Below, piece by piece: positions 9,168 to 16,048 of a stretch of DNA of 64,000 bases. Within the stretch, counting starts at the first letter, position 1; each line of letters opens with the position of its first letter. A program made the translations under genes and the position numbers. The DNA lies in assembly GCA_965222745.1 (NCBI GenBank), contig CBDCUW010000005.1, positions 1,054,001 through 1,118,000 of the forward strand, in the 5' to 3' direction. The notes under the pieces are model-generated. The model had not been told where the DNA came from. It worked only from the letters and a program-made list of their open reading frames with translations, and did no database searches. The DNA comes from CBDCUW01 sp965222745. Its GTDB lineage: Bacteria; Planctomycetota; Planctomycetia; Pirellulales; Pirellulaceae.

Positions 9168-9189
9168 GGTCTTGCACCTTCGTTCGACC
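9168..9189. repeat. Short interspersed repeat, intergenic copy
   Basis: Twenty-two bases (GGTCTTGCAC...TTCGTTCGACC) in the spacer before the SPFH gene differ at one position from two copies inside the acyl-CoA synthetase gene at 50856-50877 and 50889-50910. The intergenic copy lies about 45 bases upstream of the start at 9234. I saw no other structure in the 8949-9233 spacer. Confidence 0.7.
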
Positions 9190-9233
9190 AGTCAGATTTT
9201 GCAGCAACCATCGATACACCCTGAGCGACTATC

Positions 9234-10193
9234 ATGTCACCATCGCCCCACCAAATCGAACCGACGCATGTTGAAAAACAAAGGAAGGTGGCCAGTGGTT
9301 GGCTGCCACTGTTTGTTTTCTTGGGTTCGATTCTGATTGCCATTGTGTTGATCATCGCCGGCGCAGCCCATAGCAACGCCGTTTTGATCTTTCTGGCCGC
9401 GCCCGGAATTCCGCTGGGAGTGATTGGGCTATTCGGTTTGATGGCGATCACGCCCAACAATTCTCGCGTGTTGTTGCTGTTCGGCGAGTACCGGGGGACG
9501 GTGAAGGATTCCGGTTTCTTTTGGGTCAATCCTTTCTATTCCAAGAAGAAAGTGAGCCTGCGAGTCCGGAACTTTGAAACTGGATCGTCGTCCACACCCG
9601 AACAAAAAAATGCCCAGGGAACCGTTCTGAAACCCAAGTCCCGTACCGCCGGCAGGCCTTCCAAGGTCAACGATCGGGACGGAAACCCGATCGAGATCTC
9701 CGCGGTGGTGGTTTGGAAAGTCACTGATACCGCCGAGGCCTTGTTTGAGGTGGACGACTACGAACACTTTGTCGAAGTGCAGAGCGAAGCTGCCCTGCGA
9801 AGTTTGGCGACACGTTTTCCGTACGACAGCAAAGACCACGAGGTTTCTCTGCGCGGCAGCACCGAAGAGATCTGCGACAAGTTGCGAGAAGACATTCAAG
9901 ACCGGCTTGAGAAAGCGGGGGTCACTGTTCTGGAGGCAAGGATCAGCCACCTGGCGTACGCGCCGGAGATTGCCGCGGCGATGTTGCAACGACAGCAAGC
10001 CGGCGCGGTCGTTGCCGCGCGAACTCGAATCGTTGACGGTGCCGTGGGGATGGTCGAAATGGCGCTGGAACACCTCAAGCGTGACGAAATCGTCGACCTG
10101 GACCCTGCGCAGCGGGCCACGTTGGTATCCAACTTGCTAGTGGTGTTGTGCAGCGACCGGCACACCCAGCCCGTGGTGCAAACGGGAGCGTGA
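9234..10193 (+). CDS. SPFH/Band 7 domain membrane protein
   Basis: The 319-residue protein has two N-terminal hydrophobic segments (about residues 24-45 and 50-70), then an SPFH/PHB core with NNSRVLLLFGEYRGTVKDSG, VSLRVRNFET, the characteristic NDRDGNPIEISAVVVWKV and the C-terminal helix LAYAPEIAAAMLQRQQAGAV. SPFH proteins form large membrane-associated oligomers. The two-hairpin anchor differs from the HflK and HflC genes that follow about 150 bases and more downstream on the same strand. The three together suggest a membrane-microdomain or protease-regulation locus. Specific function unknown. Confidence 0.9.
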   Translation: MSPSPHQIEPTHVEKQRKVASGWLPLFVFLGSILIAIVLIIAGAAHSNAVLIFLAAPGIPLGVIGLFGLMAITPNNSRVLLLFGEYRGTVKDSGFFWVNPFYSKKKVSLRVRNFETGSSSTPEQKNAQGTVLKPKSRTAGRPSKVNDRDGNPIEISAVVVWKVTDTAEALFEVDDYEHFVEVQSEAALRSLATRFPYDSKDHEVSLRGSTEEICDKLREDIQDRLEKAGVTVLEARISHLAYAPEIAAAMLQRQQAGAVVAARTRIVDGAVGMVEMALEHLKRDEIVDLDPAQRATLVSNLLVVLCSDRHTQPVVQTGA

Positions 10194-10346
10194 GACCGAT
10201 GACGCCAACTCGGCCTGGTGGCCCGGCGCCCGGCTGAACAAACCGACCTATACTTTGGTCTGACAGGCATTTTTGAACGACAGAATGAAGAAATTTGTTT
10301 CCGATGCGTGGTACCAACCTGATATTCGTCACAACCCAGCAGTCCC

Positions 10347-11333
10347 ATGAGCTTTGAATCAGAAAATCGTCGCGATCAGTGGCGTGAAATCGAGGGGATT
10401 CGTCCCTATTTCATCTGGGTGATTCCGATCATTCTGCTGCTGATTTTGGCCTTCACATCCATCTATACGGTGCAGGCAGAATCGCAGGGGGTGGTGCTGC
10501 GATTCGGCAGGTTTGTCAAAACGGTCGACCCCGGTTTGCGATTCAAACTGCCCTTCGGAATCGATCGCGTTTCGATCGTTCCGGTTCGGCGGCAGCTGAA
10601 ACAGGAATTCGGTTTCGGCACGCCCGGCGCAACCAATCCGACCCAGTTTTCTTCCGAACAGGAATTGGAACGGAGCATGGTGACCGGCGACCTGAATACG
10701 GCGACCGTGGAATGGGTCATTCAGTATCGTATCCAGCAACCGGAGCTTTATCTGTTCAAGGTTCGCGAGCCCGGCAGTACGTTGCGCGACATTTCCGAAT
10801 CGGTGATGCGAACGGTCGTCGGTGATCGCACCGTGGATGAAGTGATCACGATCGGTCGGCAAGAAATCGAAGCCGACGCGTTGAACCAGTTACAGGTGCA
10901 AGTCAACAAATACGAACTTGGCCTGAGCATCGATCAGGTTCAACTGAAAAACGTCAACCCGCCGCGTCCAGTTCAACCCTCGTTCAACGAAGTCAACCAG
11001 GCTCAGCAAGAACGAGAACAGCTAATCAACGTCGCCAATGGCGAATACAACAAAGAGGTGCCGCGAGCCAGCGGCGAAGCCGAGCAAAAGATACAGGCGG
11101 CCGAGGGCTACGCGACCAAGCGGGTCAACGAAGCCGAAGGGGACGTGTCGCGATTCGAAGCCGTGCTTGCCGAATACCTGAAAGCTCCTGAAGTCACCAA
11201 ACAACGAATCTATATCGAAACCATGCGTCAGGTGGTCCCCAAATTGGGACGGAAAATCATCCTGGACGACAACGCCAGTTCTGTCTTGCCGCTGTTGCAA
11301 CTTGGCACCGACGCACCGAGGAGTCAACGATGA
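10347..11333 (+). CDS. hflK: HflK-like SPFH protein, FtsH protease modulator
   Basis: The 328-residue protein has one N-terminal membrane helix (YFIWVIPIILLLILAFTSIY) and an SPFH domain: GVVLRFGRFVKTVDPGLRFKLP, then VTGDLNTATVEWVIQYRI, the HflK signature, and a coiled-coil tail with AEGYATKRVNEAEGD. In the family, HflK with HflC forms a cage around the membrane protease FtsH and tunes its activity. The ATG of hflC overlaps its stop by four bases (ATGA), so translation is coupled. No ftsH gene is in the window. Confidence 0.92.
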   Translation: MSFESENRRDQWREIEGIRPYFIWVIPIILLLILAFTSIYTVQAESQGVVLRFGRFVKTVDPGLRFKLPFGIDRVSIVPVRRQLKQEFGFGTPGATNPTQFSSEQELERSMVTGDLNTATVEWVIQYRIQQPELYLFKVREPGSTLRDISESVMRTVVGDRTVDEVITIGRQEIEADALNQLQVQVNKYELGLSIDQVQLKNVNPPRPVQPSFNEVNQAQQEREQLINVANGEYNKEVPRASGEAEQKIQAAEGYATKRVNEAEGDVSRFEAVLAEYLKAPEVTKQRIYIETMRQVVPKLGRKIILDDNASSVLPLLQLGTDAPRSQR

Positions 11334-12295
11334 ACAAGCTCTCTTTGCCTCTTTTGGCCGGCGCCGTCGCGGTCGTCGCCTTCTTGGGATTCACCGCGGC
11401 TTACACCGTTTCAGAAATGGAGCAGGTGATCATCACCCAGTTCGGTAAACCGGTGGGCGATCCGGTTGCTGATGCCGGGTTGCATTTCAAACTGCCATTC
11501 ATCCAGGAAGTCACGCGGATCGAGAAACGTATCTTGGCGTGGGACGGGCGCCCGGTGGAAATGCCGACCAAAGACAAGACCTACATCGTGGTCGACACGT
11601 TTGGCAGGTGGCGAATCAACGATGCCAAACAGTTTTTCTTGCGGCTTCGCGATGAACGCAGTGCCCAGTCTCGCCTGGATGACATTTTGGGCAGCGAGAC
11701 GCGAAACGCGATCGCCAAACATGAACTGATCGAGGTGATTCGAACGACAAAAGATCGCCAGCCGGTTCGCGACGTCGTGCTCGTCGATGCCCCCGGAACC
11801 ATCGGCGTTCTTTATCCGATCGCGAAGGGACGCGCCAAAATCGAATCGGAGATCTTCCAGAAGGCGGCTGGCAAGCTGACCGATTTCGGGATCGAACTAC
11901 TGGACATCCGTTTCAAACGGATCAATTACAACGAAAGCGTTCGACAGCGAATTTACGAACGGATGATCAGCGAACGGGAACAGATTGCCGAACGGTTTCG
12001 CAGTGAAGGCGCCGGCGAGGCAGCCAAGATCATCGGAAAAAAAGAGCGTGACCTGCTGAGTATCGAATCGGAAGCGTACAAGAAAGTCCAGGAAATCCAG
12101 GGGGCCGCCGATGCCCAGGCGACGGAGATCTACGCCAAGGCGTACAACCAGAGTCCCGAATCGGTTGATTTCTACGAGTTCATGAAGACGATGGAGACTT
12201 ACCAGGAGATGCTCGATCAAGACAGCACGCTGATCTTGACCACCGGCAGCGACATCTTCAAGTTCTTGAAAAACGTCCAGCAGCCACAAGATTAG
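11330..12295 (+). CDS. hflC: HflC-like SPFH protein, FtsH protease modulator
   Basis: The 321-residue protein has an N-terminal helix (LPLLAGAVAVVAFLGFTAAY) followed by VSEMEQVIITQFGKPVGDPV, a typical HflC beginning, and WDGRPVEMPTKDKTYIVVD. The C-terminal half holds RINYNESVRQRIYERMISER and GEAAKIIGKKERDL, standard HflC segments. The start overlaps the hflK stop by four bases. It is expected to pair with HflK in the inner membrane. Confidence 0.93.
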   Translation: MNKLSLPLLAGAVAVVAFLGFTAAYTVSEMEQVIITQFGKPVGDPVADAGLHFKLPFIQEVTRIEKRILAWDGRPVEMPTKDKTYIVVDTFGRWRINDAKQFFLRLRDERSAQSRLDDILGSETRNAIAKHELIEVIRTTKDRQPVRDVVLVDAPGTIGVLYPIAKGRAKIESEIFQKAAGKLTDFGIELLDIRFKRINYNESVRQRIYERMISEREQIAERFRSEGAGEAAKIIGKKERDLLSIESEAYKKVQEIQGAADAQATEIYAKAYNQSPESVDFYEFMKTMETYQEMLDQDSTLILTTGSDIFKFLKNVQQPQD

Positions 12296-12496
12296 CTTCC
12301 TTGGCGAAATTTTTTCGCCGCCATTTGACCCTGGCTGGGAACTGTTTCATCATGCTGGCTGAGTCAGCCGGGGGACGGGTCGATATCTCACGATGTTGTT
12401 GGCCCCCTTCCCGCGGTGGTCACGATTGGAGAGCAGCTTCACTCCGGCCGCCGACCTGTTTTTCGAACTTACTCATTCCCATTGGCGGTCCGAACG

Positions 12497-13372
12497 ATGT
12501 CCGAAGAAACCAGTCAAAAAAATAGCGGAACGTTTCGCAAGTTCTTCCTCTTTGCGGTCCTGGGATTGTTGCTCGTGGGCTTGGCGTACGACTATCGCGT
12601 CGCGCGGCCTGGCGTGGATGCCGCCTATGACAAGCTGACCAAACTGAACGAAAAAAACAATCTTTCCTCAGGCGGATTGACCCAGCAGGAAATCGCGGAA
12701 GCTGTCGGACGCGATCCGGTCGAAACGTTCAATGACGGCGGCGACATGGTGGAGGTGTACAAGTGGCGTGCCGGGTTGCCACTGAAAACTCACAATCTGT
12801 ACGCGGTCTACAAGAAGCGGGGCGACAACTACACCTTTTACCGTCACGCCAAATACGTGTACGACAGGAATTCGGAAATCATCCCCGACACCACGATCGA
12901 AACGAGTGATTTCACGGCGGAAGAACTCGCTCGAATCGAAGCCCAAAACGCAGCCTACGATGAATCGACGGGCACGCCGGCCCGACCACCGGAAGGCGGC
13001 GAAGCGGAAGGCGGTGGCGAAGCGGAAGGCGGTGGCCGTCCACGCGGCAATTTTGATCCGGAAGCGAGGTTCGCGGAAGCCGACACCGATGAAGATGGCG
13101 TGTTGAAGGGTGACGAAATCAGCGGACGGATGAAGGAAAATCTCGCCCAGATCGATACGGACTCGGATGAATCAGTTTCCAAGGAAGAGTTCATGGCGTT
13201 CGTCGAGGCGATGCGGGCCAGGTTCTCCGGTGGTGAAGGCGGACAGCGCCGCGGTCGCCCCGAATTGGAGGAGGAACCGTCGGAACAACAGCCGTCGGAC
13301 GAAAAACCGGCAGCCGACGATTCGCAGGAATCGGAGAGCGAAACTGAATCCGCCGAGAAAACAGCCGAGTGA
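12497..13372 (+). CDS. Membrane-anchored protein with C-terminal EF-hands
   Basis: The 291-residue product starts at ATG 12497 (MSEETSQKN); an upstream in-frame start at 12416 would add an unlikely leader. A single membrane helix (FFLFAVLGLLLVGLAY) is near the N-terminus. The middle segment has no recognised domain. A Gly/Glu-rich linker with a duplicated GGEAEGGGEAEGGG stretch leads to two EF-hands, DTDEDGVLKGDEI and DTDSDESVSKEEF. The tail is very acidic (EEEPSEQQPSDEKPAADD). It lies about 200 bases after hflC on the same strand. Role unknown; a calcium-dependent envelope protein is possible. Confidence 0.82.
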   Translation: MSEETSQKNSGTFRKFFLFAVLGLLLVGLAYDYRVARPGVDAAYDKLTKLNEKNNLSSGGLTQQEIAEAVGRDPVETFNDGGDMVEVYKWRAGLPLKTHNLYAVYKKRGDNYTFYRHAKYVYDRNSEIIPDTTIETSDFTAEELARIEAQNAAYDESTGTPARPPEGGEAEGGGEAEGGGRPRGNFDPEARFAEADTDEDGVLKGDEISGRMKENLAQIDTDSDESVSKEEFMAFVEAMRARFSGGEGGQRRGRPELEEEPSEQQPSDEKPAADDSQESESETESAEKTAE

Positions 13373-13391
13373 TTGAAAGAAAGTTTTGACG

Positions 13392-14246
13392 ATGCTGCGC
13401 AGAGAGTTCTTCAAAAAAACGTCGGCCGCTTGTGCTGCAGGGACCCTTGCAGCGAGCAGCGGTCGCTTGGTTGCCGGCGAGTTCACTGGCAAGATCCACA
13501 AAGCGGTCAAGTTTCACATGGTCACCGGCGATGAGCCGGTGGAGGACAAGTTTCGCTTGGTCAAGGAGCTTGGATTCGACGGCATCGAAACCCGGGCGAA
13601 ACTTGGCCCGCAGGATGCGGAATTGGTGCGGTCCTACCGTCGCGCTAGTGAAAAGACGGGACTTCCCATTCACGGCGTCATTCATTCCAGCAATCCCGAC
13701 CTGGCGGGCGCAATCGATCAGGCGAAAATGCTCGGCGCCAATTCGGTGCTGCATGTGGTCCGTTATGACAAGAAGATCGGCTACATGCAAAATTACCGAG
13801 AAACGCAAGCGATCATTCGCCGTGCGATCGAGCATGCGGAAAAGCAGCAAGTGATGATCCTGGTCGAAAACGTTTGGGCCAGCTACCTGATCGAACCGCT
13901 GGGGATGGCGCGGTTTCTGGACGAGCTGGACAGCCCGATGGTGGGCGCTTACTTCGATGTCGGCAACGTCGTTCGCTGGGGGTGGCCGCAACATTGGCTG
14001 GAAGTGCTGGGCAAGCGGGCCAAGAAGCTGGACATCAAAGAATATGACCTCAACGTGGCGATGAACGAAGGAATGAGAGCTGGATTCGGCAAACCGCTTG
14101 GCCAAGGCAGCATCGATTGGGCGAAAGTACGGCAGCAATTGGCAAGCATCGGTTTTCAAGGCTGGGCAACCGCCGAAGTCAAAGGGGGCGACCGCCAGCG
14201 TCTAGCCGACATCGCTGCGCAGATGGACCAGGTACTCGACCTGTAA
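13392..14246 (+). CDS. Sugar phosphate isomerase/epimerase-like TIM barrel, Tat-exported
   Basis: The 284-residue protein has a twin-arginine signal (LRREFFKKTSAACAAGTLAA) and then the fold of the AP-endonuclease/xylose-isomerase superfamily: ELGFDGIETRA, PIHGVIHSS, VMILVENVW, VGAYFDVGNVVRWG and KKLDIKEYD, including the Glu, Asp and His positions usually used for a divalent metal. The start is ATG 13392; a TTG two codons upstream is also in frame. The substrate cannot be told; hydroxypyruvate isomerase and inosose-type enzymes are relatives. The spacer to the EF-hand gene is only 19 bases, so both may be cotranscribed. Confidence 0.88.
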   Translation: MLRREFFKKTSAACAAGTLAASSGRLVAGEFTGKIHKAVKFHMVTGDEPVEDKFRLVKELGFDGIETRAKLGPQDAELVRSYRRASEKTGLPIHGVIHSSNPDLAGAIDQAKMLGANSVLHVVRYDKKIGYMQNYRETQAIIRRAIEHAEKQQVMILVENVWASYLIEPLGMARFLDELDSPMVGAYFDVGNVVRWGWPQHWLEVLGKRAKKLDIKEYDLNVAMNEGMRAGFGKPLGQGSIDWAKVRQQLASIGFQGWATAEVKGGDRQRLADIAAQMDQVLDL

Positions 14247-14548
14247 AGACCGTCGGCGATTTTTCCAAAATCGCATCAGCAAAGGCCCGGAGGGCTGGTA
14301 CAAGCTCTGCCGGTGGTGCAAGCCACCGGTATCGGGCCTATCGTTCATTGCAGCCACGAAGTGGCGATACAAATGTTGGCCAGGACCGGTGTTTTGTGTC
14401 GCCACTTCGTGGCTGCTTGTCAAAAGAGTTCGGCCACCGGGGCCTGGCGACCCCGGCAAAGCGTGTATCAGCCCTTCGGGCTTGCCAGACCGTCGGCGAT
14501 TTTTCCAAAATCGCATCGTAGCCAGTTCGGAGAACTGGCCGACTGTCG
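14247..14548. repeat. Gap filled with palindromic interspersed repeats
   Basis: No gene is seen in these 302 bases. An identical 30-base unit (AGACCGTCGG...AAAATCGCAT) occurs at 14247-14276 and 14487-14516. Between them are a CCGGTGG/CCACCGG hairpin near 14317-14336 and a 21-base inverted repeat with arms at 14350-14370 and 14396-14416 (GCAGCCACGAAGTGGC, one mismatch). A third palindrome, GCCAGTTC/GAACTGGC, lies at 14521-14540 and also occurs in variant form near 19245. The two flanking genes are convergent, so some of these hairpins could serve as bidirectional terminators. Confidence 0.85.
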
Positions 14549-15865
14549 TTACAGTTGGCCGCGGACGATGAACCCGATGATTGCTCCGACCAGCAGGCTG
14601 AGCGGAATGGTCACTGCCAGGGCGATGGCGATGGGCAGCGCGTGGCTCTGCGGTGCGGGTTGAATCCAATCGCTTTGCGATTCGTTGGGCATCGGTGGCG
14701 GTGGCGGATCGGAGAGTCCCGTTCCCGATGTACTCAGTCCGCCCGAATTCTGCATGCCTGCATCGTCGACGACTAACCGCAGTTGCGATGGTTCGTGTGG
14801 CGGCGGCGGCGGTGTCCAGGTTTGGCGATCGAGCGGTTGTTCAACCACCTCCACGTCGTTGTGAACCCACTCTTCCAGTTGCTGGGCAACCTCGGCAGCA
14901 GATTGGATGCGGCGCGAAGGCTCTTTTTCCATCATGTCGGCGATCATGTCGACGAAATCTTCGGAAAGGCCGGGGACGAGCCTGCCGGGATGCCAGGCCG
15001 ATTGTTCACAATGCCGCCGGCATTTGGATTTAGAATCTCCGCCGGGAAAAGGAACCTTGCCGGTAACCGCGTAGTAAAGAGTGCATCCCAGCGAGTAGAT
15101 GTCTGCCAGCGGTCCGACGGCATCGGGGCTGCGGATCGCTTCGGGTGAAAGATAATCGGCGGTGCCGACAATTTTTCCTTTGCGAGGATCATCGCCCAGC
15201 GACATGCTCCAACTGGCCAGGCCGATGTCCGAGATCTTGGCGTGGCCCTCGGGCGTGACCAGGATATTTCCCGGTTTGACATCGCGATGAACGAGACCCA
15301 GGTCGTGCGCGTACTGCAATCCACGTGCGGCCTGGGAAACGATCAGCGCCGCATGCTCCATCGACAAAGGCCCGCCCTTGTTTTTGATCAGCCGCCGCAG
15401 ATCGGTACCCGGTACAAATTCGGTGGCCAGGTAAGGGATCTCGCCGTCCTTGCCGGCGTCGTAAGCGCGAACCACGTGAGGATGATCCAGCCCGGCCTGC
15501 ATGCGAATTTCGCGAATGAAACTCTTGCGAGCCTCTTCGGTCAGCCACTCCGAAGGCAGCATCTTCACGGCGCACTCTCGCCCCATCACCTGGTGCACTG
15601 CTTTGTAGACTCGCCCCATCCCGCCAGCGCCGATGTAATCGGTGATCATGTAGGGGCCGAGAGTGAATTTGGTGCGGCCCTGGCGAAGCTGCTGCACCTG
15701 GTATTCGGTCAGCAATCCGCTTTTGACCAGCGTTGCGGCGATCACCTCTTCGTCGGCCGTTCCGGCAAGTTCGACCACTCGCTTGTACTTGCGAGGGCTG
15801 ATCAACTTGCTGCGGATCGCCGCAAGTTCAAATCCCAGCGTTGGACGTGTCTCGGGGGAGGACAT
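14549..15865 (-). CDS. Ser/Thr protein kinase with C-terminal membrane helix
   Basis: The 438-residue protein has a short N-terminal segment, then a Hanks-type kinase domain: GAGGMGRVYKA glycine loop, AVKMLP lysine, HRDVKPGN catalytic loop, DIGLASW in place of the usual DFG, and GTADYLSPEA. The region after the kinase is Pro-rich (TPPPPPHEPS), and a membrane helix (PIAIALAVTIPLSLLVGAII) ends the protein, so the kinase is cytoplasmic and C-terminally anchored. Start ATG 15865 (MSSPETRP) is preferred to the longer frame from 15973. The DFG-to-DIG change keeps the metal-binding Asp and is probably tolerated. Substrates unknown. Confidence 0.93.
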   Translation of the reverse strand: MSSPETRPTLGFELAAIRSKLISPRKYKRVVELAGTADEEVIAATLVKSGLLTEYQVQQLRQGRTKFTLGPYMITDYIGAGGMGRVYKAVHQVMGRECAVKMLPSEWLTEEARKSFIREIRMQAGLDHPHVVRAYDAGKDGEIPYLATEFVPGTDLRRLIKNKGGPLSMEHAALIVSQAARGLQYAHDLGLVHRDVKPGNILVTPEGHAKISDIGLASWSMSLGDDPRKGKIVGTADYLSPEAIRSPDAVGPLADIYSLGCTLYYAVTGKVPFPGGDSKSKCRRHCEQSAWHPGRLVPGLSEDFVDMIADMMEKEPSRRIQSAAEVAQQLEEWVHNDVEVVEQPLDRQTWTPPPPPHEPSQLRLVVDDAGMQNSGGLSTSGTGLSDPPPPPMPNESQSDWIQPAPQSHALPIAIALAVTIPLSLLVGAIIGFIVRGQL

Positions 15866-15929
15866 GGACGACAAGGTAAAGAGGCGGTTTCGTAGGTGGC
15901 CGGAGCTACTTGCTAGATTAGCGGCTTTT

Positions 15930-16015
15930 CCCAAAAAAGGGGTCTGACCCTCTCCGGGCATAACAATCGTCAAAGAAAATGGCCGCCCTCCAAAGGGTCA
16001 GCCCCCTTTTTTGGG
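15930..16015. repeat. Long inverted repeat, 21 of 22 bases paired
   Basis: Arms at 15930-15951 and 15994-16015 read CCCAAAAAAGGGG(T/G)CTGACCCT and its complement, separated by about 42 bases. It lies after the stop of the GH38-like gene (16049) and upstream of the kinase start, both on the minus strand. It may end the GH38-like transcript or be an interspersed repeat; the GGGGTCTGACCC core is of a type seen as a dispersed palindrome in many bacteria. The upstream flank (15890-15912) also carries a GGAGCTAC motif resembling 46937-46954. Confidence 0.75.
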
Positions 16016-16048
16016 CAAAACCTAGGTTAGCACAAACTTTCGTCCGCG

